Assembly (NCBI GenBank): GCA_964578485.1
Contig: CAZODA010000071.1
Location: 1 to 14,180 of the forward strand
Direction: 5' to 3'
Length of the DNA: 14,180 nucleotides
From: CAZODA01 sp964578485
Lineage (GTDB): Bacteria > Bacteroidota > Bacteroidia > Bacteroidales > Marinilabiliaceae
Part shown: positions 1 through 6,473 of the stretch, in pieces
Numbering within the stretch: the first letter of the stretch is position 1
How the letters are laid out: every line of letters begins with the position of its first letter
Made by a program: the position numbers and the translations under genes
The notes under the pieces: model-generated
Told to the model about the DNA's origin: nothing
What the model saw: the letters and a program-made list of their open reading frames with translations, nothing else
Databases searched by the model: none

Positions 1-83
1 GATAAGTAGATTAGTTGATTAGCAAATTGAAAATGTTTAGGACTACGTCGTTTAGATGGGGTTAGTTATCAATTTTTAATGTA

Positions 84-104
84 CTCAAAGCATCCTGCTT
101 TGAG
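84..104. repeat. Perfect 9-bp-stem hairpin inside a 38-bp dispersed repeat (copy 1)
   Basis: CTCAAAGCA (84-92) and TGCTTTGAG (96-104) are perfect reverse complements around a 3-nt loop TCC. The hairpin lies in a 38-bp segment (73-110) repeated without change at 12363-12400. Confidence 0.8.
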
Positions 105-130
105 AAAAGGTTTGAATCATGCAAATAACT

Positions 131-163
131 GCTCCACTTTTTAAGGGGAGCTGTCCGAAGGAC
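131..163 (+). repeat. Double hairpin followed by a T run
   Basis: Positions 131-139 and 143-151 pair with one mismatch around a TTT loop. They are followed directly by GTCC-GAA-GGAC (153-163). A G-rich stretch and five T residues follow (167-175), so on the plus strand it could act as a terminator. No plus-strand gene is visible upstream in the window, and the same kind of GAA-loop hairpin recurs elsewhere as a repeat, so the repeat reading is preferred. Confidence 0.45.
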
Positions 164-339
164 TGAGGGGTTTTTGACCTATTACAACGAATTAGTAGAT
201 TAGCAGATTGGTTAATGTGATAATTAGCAGATTAGACTTTTAATCAGCCCTGAAAGGGCGCAAGACCATAGCATCCCGCATTCGGCAAGCCTCGGCGGGA
301 CAGGTTAGGGTGAAGCGAAGCGTAGCCCTATGTAAGCTT

Positions 340-385
340 AATTTCGGACGACCACGTAGGGGCCCCTACGTGGTCGTCCGAAATT
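340..385. repeat. Perfect 46-bp palindrome with no spacer
   Basis: The left half (340-362) is the exact reverse complement of the right half (363-385), with the centre at GGGG|CCCC. The core (345-380) is GC-rich in AT-rich surroundings. It lies about 80 bp beyond the acyl-CoA dehydrogenase stop codon. On that strand no T run follows it, so it is not a standard intrinsic terminator. A second small inverted repeat, ATGGTT/AACCAT, abuts it at 387-400. Confidence 0.9.
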
Positions 386-431
386 GATGGTTTTAACCAT
401 ATATCTTTCCCATTGTCATTGTTTATTTTTT

Positions 432-456
432 TTGAAAAAGCAATATTATTTTTCAA
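432..456 (-). terminator. Possible transcription end of the etf/acyl-CoA dehydrogenase operon
   Basis: TTGAAAAA (432-439) and TTTTTCAA (449-456) form a perfect 8-bp stem with a 9-nt loop, starting 7 nt past the acyl-CoA dehydrogenase stop. The stem is AT-rich and an A run, not a T run, follows on the transcribed strand, so this is a weak candidate. The 46-bp palindrome further downstream may help end transcription. Confidence 0.3.
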
Positions 457-463
457 CAAAAAA

Positions 464-2173
464 TTAAACAACAGGTTTAAAAAAGCCTAAATCATCAATA
501 GTGCAGTTTGCAATAAATTCAGCTTTTGAACGGTTTTCTGCCCGTCCCATGCGAATAAAAATTTCAGCTGAAGTTTTAAATCTGTCTTCTCTTTCAGTAT
601 CCAACAAAAGTAAATATCCCATAATAATATGTCCTGCCATTTCAACTAATCTTCTGGCATGAAAATCAAGGAATTCAGTGTCTTTTACTTCTGTTACAAG
701 ACGAACAGCTTTTTCATACTCTTCAGTCATTCCTATTAAAGTGCGACGCAAAGCATGAAGTTCAGGCTTAATAGTCATAACTTCAAATTCGCGTATCCTG
801 TTGAGGAAAGCACCGGTGGTAACTCCACGTATTGCAGCTACAACTTGTAACTGTGTGGTACCTTCATAAATGGTGGTGATGCGAGCATCTCTGTAAATCC
901 TTTCAATAGGATAATCTTTCATAAAACCACTACCACCATGTATCTGCAAAGAATCATAAGCCAATTGATTACTATATTCACTCGTCATTCCCTTTAAAAG
1001 CGGAGTGAAAAAATCAGCCAAACGTTGATAATATCTCATCTCGGTGCGCTCTTCTTTTGTCAATTGCCTTTCTCCACTTATATAAGAATAGCTTTTATAA
1101 ATATCAACATAACGGGATGTCTCATATAACAAAGTTCTTGATGCATCTAAGCGTGCTTTCATAGTAGCAAGCATTTCATAAACTGCAGGAAATTCAATAA
1201 TTGCTTTTCCATATTGTTTGCGCTCTTTTGCATAGGAAAGAGCTTCGCGATAAGCAGCCTCAGATATTCCAACCGATTGGGCCCCAATACCCAAACGTGC
1301 ACCATTCATTAGTGCCATAACATATTTGATCAAACCCAAGCGACGCTCACCTACTAATTCGGCAGGGGCATCCTTAAAAACTAATTCGCAGGTTGGTGAG
1401 CCTATTATGCCAAGCTTGTTTTCAATACGACGGATGGTAACAGCCTTATGCTGACGATCATAAATAAACATGGATAAACCTCGACCATCAGTAGTGCCTT
1501 CTTCACTGCGAGCTAAAACAAGAGAAATATCTCCATCACCATTTGTAATAAAACGCTTTACACCATTCAGATACCATTTGTTGTCCTTTTCATTAAAGGT
1601 CGCTTTTAGTTGTACAGCCTGAAGATCGGATCCTGCATCGGGTTCGGTTAAATCCATTGCAGCAGTTTCGCCATTGGAGATGCGAGGTAAAAATCTTTCC
1701 TTTTGATCATCATTAGCAAATTCATTTATCGTTTCAGCACAATCCTGTAAACCCCATATGTTTACGAAGCCGGCATCAGCACGGGAAACAATATCAGCAG
1801 CCATAGTATAGGGGATTATTGGGAAATTTAATCCCTCATAACGTCGCGGTAAAGTAATACCCATTAAGCCGGCTTTTCTTAATGCATCAAGATTTTCACG
1901 AGTGCCCCTGGCATAAATCACTTCATTATCAACAAGATGAGGCCCTTCTGTGTCAACATCATCAGCATTGGGAGCAACAATATCACCACATATCTCACCT
2001 ACAATTTCCAATACTTTCTCGTAGCTGTCCATTGCATCTTCAAAATCAATAGGAGCATAGTCATATTTGTCCTTGTCCCTGAAATCGCGCTCTTTTAAAG
2101 CAACAATCTTTTTCATCAGCGGATGTTGCAGATGAAACAGAAGATCGGGATTGTCTGTAAAAAAATTAGCCAT
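464..2173 (-). CDS. Acyl-CoA dehydrogenase, long (569 aa) form
   Basis: A flavoprotein that introduces a 2,3-double bond into an acyl-CoA and passes the electrons to electron-transferring flavoprotein, whose two subunits are encoded just upstream. Visible features are the FAD/substrate signature around MDLTEPDAGSD (173-183), the RKQYGKAI block (318-325), QIHGGSGFMKDYPIERIYRDARI-type C-terminal sequence from about 410, and the YEGT motif at 436-439. Glu437 is the expected catalytic base. At 569 residues it is longer than the roughly 380-residue short-chain enzymes and has about 120 extra residues after YEGT, as in the long bacterial FadE/DmdC-like group. The ATG start follows a 79-nt gap after etfA, so it is probably the last gene of the operon. 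Chain-length preference cannot be read from the sequence. Confidence 0.93.
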   Translation of the reverse strand: MANFFTDNPDLLFHLQHPLMKKIVALKERDFRDKDKYDYAPIDFEDAMDSYEKVLEIVGEICGDIVAPNADDVDTEGPHLVDNEVIYARGTRENLDALRKAGLMGITLPRRYEGLNFPIIPYTMAADIVSRADAGFVNIWGLQDCAETINEFANDDQKERFLPRISNGETAAMDLTEPDAGSDLQAVQLKATFNEKDNKWYLNGVKRFITNGDGDISLVLARSEEGTTDGRGLSMFIYDRQHKAVTIRRIENKLGIIGSPTCELVFKDAPAELVGERRLGLIKYVMALMNGARLGIGAQSVGISEAAYREALSYAKERKQYGKAIIEFPAVYEMLATMKARLDASRTLLYETSRYVDIYKSYSYISGERQLTKEERTEMRYYQRLADFFTPLLKGMTSEYSNQLAYDSLQIHGGSGFMKDYPIERIYRDARITTIYEGTTQLQVVAAIRGVTTGAFLNRIREFEVMTIKPELHALRRTLIGMTEEYEKAVRLVTEVKDTEFLDFHARRLVEMAGHIIMGYLLLLDTEREDRFKTSAEIFIRMGRAENRSKAEFIANCTIDDLGFFKPVV

Positions 2174-2252
2174 TCTATATACTGTTTTGAACCTAAAAGT
2201 GGTTCGTTACAAATTCAATTTAACTCTTTATATAATTAAAAAGATCAGTTAA

Positions 2253-3272
2253 TTATTTACTGTTCTTCTTATAATATTCTATCATTTTCGGAATTATCTC
2301 CATAATATCACCTGTGATCACATAATCGGCAAGCTTGTTTATGGGGGCTGAAGAATCATTGTTGATAGCAATGATCATAGAAGAGTCTTCCATTCCGGCG
2401 GTATGCTGTATTTGACCCGAAATACCACAAGCTATATATAATTTGGGACGAACAGTTACTCCTGTTTGACCAACTTGGCGACCGGGATCGGCATAACCGG
2501 CATCTACAGCAGCGCGAGAAGCACCAACTTCAGCACCTAAAACTTCAGCTAACTCATATAACTTGTCGAAGTTTTCTTTCGATCCCATGCCGTAACCACC
2601 CGAAACTATAATGGAGGAATTCCTTATGTTAACACGGCTTTTTTCCATGTGACGCTCAATGACCTTTACAACAAGATGCTCAGGCTTTAAGTATTTATTG
2701 ATATCAAGATTTACTACTTCTCCCTTGTGAGCATCAGAATAAATTTCATTTTTCATTACACCCTCCCTGACAGTTGCCATTTGAGGACGACAATCAGGAT
2801 TGATAATGGTAGCAGTAATATTGCCACCAAAAGCAGGACGAATCTGATAAAGAAGATTTTTATACTTTTTACCTGCCTTTTTGTCTTCATGGTCACCAAT
2901 TTCAAGCGCTGTACAATCAGCAGTTAAACCACTTGATAAAGCTGAAGAAACACGCGGACCCAAATCGCGACCCATAGTAGTGGCTCCTAATAAACCTATC
3001 TGAGGCTTGCGCTCAGCAAAAAGACCATTAATTACCGCAGCATGGGGGAGGGTGGTGTAAGGACTCAAACGCGCATCGTCACCAATATGAATAATATCAG
3101 CACCATAAGGGAAAATTTGTTTTTCTATTCCGCTAAGCTGATGCCCCAGGATAACTGCTTCAAGTTTACATTTGAGAGTGTCGGCAAGAGAACGCCCCTT
3201 GGTAAGTAATTCAAGACTTACATCGGCAACTTTTCCCTCATCTATTTCGCAAATAACAAATACATTGTCCAT
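2253..3272 (-). CDS. etfA: Electron transfer flavoprotein alpha subunit
   Basis: The alpha subunit of the heterodimeric ETF. It holds the FAD that accepts electrons from acyl-CoA dehydrogenases and delivers them to the quinone pool, or in bifurcating forms to ferredoxin. The C-terminal FAD domain is clear: SRAAVDAGYADPGRQVGQTG from about residue 254, then TVRPKLYIACGISGQIQH and AINNDSSAPI. The 339-residue length is near the usual 310-330 plus a short tail. It lies 94 nt after etfB and 79 nt before the acyl-CoA dehydrogenase, all on the minus strand. An AT-only stem (2232-2239/2249-2256) overlaps its stop codon, and a small GAACC/GGTTC hairpin (2189-2205) sits in the gap to the next gene. Whether this ETF bifurcates electrons cannot be decided by eye. 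Confidence 0.95.
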   Translation of the reverse strand: MDNVFVICEIDEGKVADVSLELLTKGRSLADTLKCKLEAVILGHQLSGIEKQIFPYGADIIHIGDDARLSPYTTLPHAAVINGLFAERKPQIGLLGATTMGRDLGPRVSSALSSGLTADCTALEIGDHEDKKAGKKYKNLLYQIRPAFGGNITATIINPDCRPQMATVREGVMKNEIYSDAHKGEVVNLDINKYLKPEHLVVKVIERHMEKSRVNIRNSSIIVSGGYGMGSKENFDKLYELAEVLGAEVGASRAAVDAGYADPGRQVGQTGVTVRPKLYIACGISGQIQHTAGMEDSSMIIAINNDSSAPINKLADYVITGDIMEIIPKMIEYYKKNSK

Positions 3273-3300
3273 ATATCAGTAATTTTCTTGTTTTATCTGC

Positions 3301-3352
3301 TAATACCATAAAAAATGAAATCTTCTGTCAGATAATTCTATCTATGGTATTA
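3301..3352 (-). promoter_or_regulatory. Intercistronic stem-loop between etfB and etfA
   Basis: TAATACCATA (3301-3310) and TATGGTATTA (3343-3352) are perfect 10-bp inverted repeats separated by 32 nt. They occupy most of the 94-nt gap between etfB and etfA. Another CTATGGTAT copy lies at 3372-3380 across the etfB stop. In the mRNA this would fold into a long-looped stem that could affect processing or the etfB:etfA ratio. Function is inferred only. Confidence 0.45.
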
Positions 3353-3366
3353 ATTTCAAATATTAA

Positions 3367-4239
3367 TTAACCTATGGTATGATTAAGAATCAATTCCTGA
3401 ATCAAACCTTCAATATCCTCATCTGAACTTGTCAGCTTTTTAGTCTCCTTTGCCTGAAAAACTACATTTTCAATCTTTTTTACCTTGGTAGGAGAACCTG
3501 TCAAACCCAACCATTTGGCCTCAGTATCTACATCATTTACACTCCATTCGGTAATGTTCAAATAAGGCCTGTCCTGAGTCATGTCAATGTAATCCTCCGA
3601 CTGACTCTGACGTTCGGTCATAGTCTTGGCATGTTTGTACTTCATTAATAACTTGGCCGCACGAGGACGACATGGAGCTGCCGAACCATTTACCGTTACC
3701 ACACAGGGAAGAGGAGCCTCTACAGTTTCAACACCACGCTCCAAACGTCTCCTAATAGTGATTTTATTTTTCTCAACCTTAAGAATCTCTTCAGCATAAG
3801 TGATCTGCGGTAAATTTAATTTTTCAGCTACCTGAGGACCAACCTGAGCAGTATCCCCGTCAATGGCCTGACGACCGGCAAGAATTATATCGTAATCCTT
3901 AATCTTTAATATAGCACGAGATAATGCATAGGAGGTCGCTAATGTGTCAGATCCGGCAAAAGCTCTATCGGTAAGTAAAAAACCATCATCAGCACCGCGA
4001 AATAAACCCTCACGGATTATGTCAGCAGCACGACCCGGACCCATAGTAAGTAAAGTTATTTTACTTCCTTTATGTTTGTCCTTTAAACGTAAAGCTTGCT
4101 CAAGGGCATTCAAATCTTCCGGATTGAAAATTGCAGGTAAGGCAGCCCTGTTTACAGTTCCATCGGCTTTCATTGCGTCTTTACCCACATTACGAGTATC
4201 GGGTACCTGCTTGGCAAGAACAATTATTCTTAATCCCAT
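3367..4239 (-). CDS. etfB: Electron transfer flavoprotein beta subunit
   Basis: The beta subunit of ETF, which binds AMP (or a second FAD in bifurcating forms) and docks to the acyl-CoA dehydrogenase. Family marks are the N-terminal IIVLAKQVPDT, the nucleotide-binding loop GRQAIDGDTAQVGPQVAEKL (about residues 121-140), and the VTVNGSAAPCRPRAAK block. The 290-residue length is slightly above the usual 250-265 because of a C-terminal extension. The ATG start is preceded by a good promoter (4284-4314), making this the first gene of the etfB-etfA-acyl-CoA dehydrogenase operon. The order resembles etf/bcd clusters of anaerobes, but the partner dehydrogenase here is the long type. Confidence 0.95.
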   Translation of the reverse strand: MGLRIIVLAKQVPDTRNVGKDAMKADGTVNRAALPAIFNPEDLNALEQALRLKDKHKGSKITLLTMGPGRAADIIREGLFRGADDGFLLTDRAFAGSDTLATSYALSRAILKIKDYDIILAGRQAIDGDTAQVGPQVAEKLNLPQITYAEEILKVEKNKITIRRRLERGVETVEAPLPCVVTVNGSAAPCRPRAAKLLMKYKHAKTMTERQSQSEDYIDMTQDRPYLNITEWSVNDVDTEAKWLGLTGSPTKVKKIENVVFQAKETKKLTSSDEDIEGLIQELILNHTIG

Positions 4240-4283
4240 CTTATTTGTATTAAATTAAAATGCAAATTTAATTTTATGAGCAG

Positions 4284-4314
4284 CAAAGATAATAAAAGAG
4301 CTTATCTCTACAAT
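4284..4314 (-). promoter_or_regulatory. Bacteroidota-type promoter of the etfB operon
   Basis: On the minus strand a TATCTTTG element (4284-4291) matches the Bacteroidota -7 consensus TAnnTTTG. An ATTG (-33 type) lies exactly 19 nt further upstream (4311-4314). It places transcription start roughly 40 nt before the etfB ATG. Confidence 0.65.
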
Positions 4315-4701
4315 TATGAATAAATAATGATAATAATCTTTTTTAAAATATACTGATGAGAAATTAATGAAAGACTAGTTGTGAATAGAGTGTAAGTAGC
4401 ATTAATTCAGTTGATTGTTTTTTTTGTTTTTAACAACTTGAAAATAAAAAACCACTTATTTGTTTTTATTTTATCAGTCATAATTTAGAATTAGATTAAT
4501 TTATATCGACCGGAAAGAAAAAATAGTCAAATTTTATTATCTCCTTAAAGGTTCATTACTATCAAATGTGATACAAAATTTGTACTTATTTTATAAAGCA
4601 TACAAAAAAATTGAATTATTATTTTGCCGGAGAGCAGTGAAATAACTAAAAACAATAAACAAATTTTGTTTTTACACGTTTTCTAAAAAATAAAGATCTA
4701 T
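4315..4701. other. AT-rich intergenic region without recognisable gene
   Basis: Nearly 390 nt of very AT-rich sequence between the divergent etfB promoter and msrB. No ORF, convincing hairpin or repeat was found. The msrB promoter must lie here, but no clean TAnnTTTG element was seen on the plus strand. Confidence 0.5.
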
Positions 4702-5178
4702 ATGAGAATGATAATGCAAAAGCAGTACTATATTGTGGTTTTGTTGCTAATAATAATATCAATTAATTGTTGCTCACAAACACCGGCCAAAGAAGTTAAC
4801 ACCATGAAAGAAAAAGAATATAACGAATTAACACCCGAAGAAGCTTTTGTTATTTTACAAAAAGGAACAGAACGTCCTTTTACCGGAATTTATAATAAGC
4901 ACGAGGTGAAGGGAATATATACCTGTAAGCAGTGCGATGCGCATTTATACCGTAGTAAGGATAAATTTGATGCACAATGTGGCTGGCCATCTTTTGATGA
5001 TGAAATTAAGGATGCTGTAAAACGAGTTCCCGATGCTGATGGAAGAAGAACAGAAATTGTTTGTGCAAATTGTGGGGGACATCTTGGACATGTTTTTACG
5101 GGGGAAGGCTTTACACAAAAAAATATTCGTCACTGTGTGAATAGTATTTCATTGAATTTCATCCCCATAGAGGAATAA
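4702..5178 (+). CDS. msrB: Peptide-methionine (R)-S-oxide reductase, lipoprotein form
   Basis: Reduces methionine-R-sulfoxide in oxidised proteins. The N terminus is a signal peptide with a hydrophobic core (about residues 10-22) ending in a lipobox-like NCCS with Cys23/24, so the enzyme is probably anchored in the envelope. The zinc site is formed by CKQC (75-78) and CANC (121-124). The CGWPSF block (93-98), GGHLGHVF (125-132) and RHCVNS (143-148), with catalytic Cys145, are all intact. The ATG at 4702 is used because it gives the whole signal peptide; ATG codons at residues 3 and 5 are alternatives. It converges on the type IX sorting-domain gene with only 14 nt between the two stop codons. 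Confidence 0.93.
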   Translation: MRMIMQKQYYIVVLLLIIISINCCSQTPAKEVNTMKEKEYNELTPEEAFVILQKGTERPFTGIYNKHEVKGIYTCKQCDAHLYRSKDKFDAQCGWPSFDDEIKDAVKRVPDADGRRTEIVCANCGGHLGHVFTGEGFTQKNIRHCVNSISLNFIPIEE

Positions 5179-5192
5179 AAAACAAATTTCAC

Positions 5193-5561
5193 TTATTTGA
5201 ATATTATTTTTGCTGTAACGGAAGGTGCTGAAACAGCAGGTGTTACCTTTATAAGGTAAATGCCCGGTTTTAACTGAATTGAGCTGATTCTAATGATATT
5301 ATTATTGGAAGAAAACTCTTGCTTGAAAACCTCATTGCCGGTTAAATCAAATATTTGAACTATAAAACTCTTGTTTACAGGATTACTGATTACAATCTCA
5401 TTGCTTTGAGAGTCTGTAAAAATAGTTGTTTGAATATTTGTTTCTGCCTTTGATTTGGTATTACTATTATTATAAAATGGACTGCCAATTGCAAGATTGT
5501 TTCCAAATAGGAACAGCCCTGCTGCTATTAAGAAAATAATATGTTTGATAGTCAGTCTCAT
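5193..5561 (-). CDS. Minimal type IX secretion sorting-domain protein
   Basis: A 122-residue protein made almost only of a signal peptide (residues 1 to about 26, hydrophobic IIFLIAAGLFLFG) and a C-terminal domain like the type A sorting domain of type IX secretion cargo. That domain shows NEIVISNPVNKSFIVQIFD (about 54-72), the G-x-E-V strand, and the LKPGIYLIKV strand near residue 97, ending in KIIFK. In Bacteroidota this domain normally sits at the end of a large secreted enzyme or adhesin. Here no cargo domain is present, only about 25 low-complexity residues. It may be a remnant of a larger gene or a genuine minimal secreted protein. A good promoter directly upstream favours an expressed gene. 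Confidence 0.75.
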   Translation of the reverse strand: MRLTIKHIIFLIAAGLFLFGNNLAIGSPFYNNSNTKSKAETNIQTTIFTDSQSNEIVISNPVNKSFIVQIFDLTGNEVFKQEFSSNNNIIRISSIQLKPGIYLIKVTPAVSAPSVTAKIIFK

Positions 5562-5602
5562 CTAATTAAAACAACACAAAATTTATACCATTAGTTATAA
5601 TG

Positions 5603-5632
5603 CAAACATAGAAAATTAAAATATAAAAGCAA
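5603..5632 (-). promoter_or_regulatory. Bacteroidota-type promoter of the sorting-domain gene
   Basis: Minus-strand TATGTTTG (5603-5610) fits TAnnTTTG, and a TTG (5630-5632) stands exactly 19 nt upstream. The element is about 40 nt before the ATG of the sorting-domain gene. Confidence 0.6.
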
Positions 5633-5793
5633 GATACTGAATAGTTGTATAAATTAATTCCCTTCTTGATTTTTATATTAGATTATTTTATTACAGGCGA
5701 ATAAATAATCTATGTTTATAAATATACTAAACGCTTTTAAAAACAAAATTATTATACGAAATAATTTTGGAAATGTTAGTACTTTATTGTTTT

Positions 5794-6174
5794 TTATTTA
5801 TTCCATTTTGGTAATTCACCTGTTAGCTTAATATAGTTTTTTAGCATTTCAACCTGTTCCTTTTTTTGACTGTCTTTACCGGTCGTTACAAACCAATAAA
5901 CATCAATAGCATCAGTTTTGTCTTTCAGCAATTGCTATGTCCAACCTATTTTTCTCGGGTTTTTGTCGTAGTGGAATCCATTTACAATTTCGTTATATAA
6001 TCCACCGGAATTTGAATATGCAATATAAACTAAGCTAACTCTCCCGTTTCGTAATTCTATTACTTTAAAAATACCATCTTTGTCCTTTGGTCCATTACAA
6101 ACCTTTTCTAAATCTTGGTCTGCCGTAAAGAAAAAATGGTCATTATCTGTATATTTTTTAGGTTCTTGAAGCAT
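5794..6174 (-). pseudogene. Unknown small gene interrupted by an in-frame TAG
   Basis: An ATG-initiated frame of 79 codons (6174-5938) ends at TAG (5935-5937). The same frame then continues for 46 more sense codons to a TAA at 5794-5796. The downstream part (QLLKDKTDAIDVYWFVTTGK, then a lysine-rich helix and ELPKWNK) has normal coding character and joins the first part without a shift. The simplest reading is one intact 126-residue gene broken by a CAG-to-TAG change. I recognise no domain. The protein is soluble, without signal peptide or membrane segment. It lies downstream of the restriction-modification operon on the same strand but separated by about 300 nt, like an independent accessory gene. 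Confidence 0.6.
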
Positions 6175-6250
6175 TTTCTATTTGATGTTTAATTGTTAGC
6201 ATTCATCTTTATCGATAAACCTTAATCGAAGAACAAACTTTCAATTATTC

Positions 6251-6304
6251 GTAAACGTTCAATTGAGACCGTTTACCCGCCATTGCGGCAAACACTATGT
6301 TATA
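6251..6304. repeat. Cluster of three small inverted repeats
   Basis: GTAAACG/CGTTTAC (6251-6257 and 6270-6276, loop 12), CCGC/GCGG (6277-6280 and 6285-6288, loop 4) and CTAT/ATAG (6294-6297 and 6301-6304, loop 3) stand side by side. They form a relatively GC-rich patch in AT-rich DNA between two accessory genes. This resembles the structured boundaries between gene cassettes, but no integrase or canonical attC core pair is identifiable. Confidence 0.4.
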
Positions 6305-6320
6305 GGCTGCTGTGTTTGTT

Positions 6321-6472
6321 TTATTGATATTTCATTTCTCTTTTTTTAAAGGCCTCATCTCCTTCTTCTAAAATGTCAGTAACCCGCTGTCTAATGCCTT
6401 GCTGTAATAAAACTGATTTTTCGGATTCTGGCGGTTGTCAAAAATTGTGATGATATCTATTGTTGTGACTTT
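6321..6472 (-). pseudogene. Decayed coding remnant, possibly RelE/ParE toxin C-terminus
   Basis: Two overlapping minus-strand frames look protein-coding. One reads VTTIDIITIFDNRQNPK (6469 down to 6419). The other reads EKSVLLQQGIRQRVTDILEE and on to KREMKYQ, ending in TAA at 6321-6323. Inserting or removing one base near 6423 would join them. The F-DNRQNP-K string resembles the C-terminal strand of RelE/ParE toxins, but the tail after it is longer than usual. The first frame could also join the end of the methyltransferase gene if the A7 run at 6478-6484 had six bases. No start codon is present. The identification is tentative. Confidence 0.35.
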
Positions 6473-6473
6473 G

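Larger units (their letters stand above)
1..339. repeat. Mosaic of dispersed intergenic repeats and hairpins
   Basis: This stretch holds no plausible gene. It is assembled from short units that recur at 10.5-11.0 kb and 12.3-12.4 kb in the window. Positions 5-28 are repeated exactly at 10540-10563. A 15-bp unit at 36-50 belongs to the family at 10602-10631 and 10828-10857. Positions 73-110 are repeated exactly at 12363-12400. The 15-bp block at 280-294 occurs in inverted orientation at 10978-10992. Hairpins lie at 84-104, 131-151, 153-163 and 247-259. This looks like REP-type intergenic DNA; its function is unknown. Confidence 0.75.

Noticed and set aside
2727..2927. Plus-strand open frame opposite etfA
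   Set aside because: Lies entirely inside etfA on the opposite strand, without any independent support.
3944..4258. Plus-strand open frame of 104 codons opposite etfB
   Set aside because: Shadow of the well-supported etfB gene. The low-complexity product has no recognisable domain.
5179..5192. Shared terminator between the convergent msrB and sorting-domain genes
   Set aside because: Only a 5-bp AT-only stem (CAAAT/ATTTG) overlapping the second stop codon could be drawn, too weak to call.
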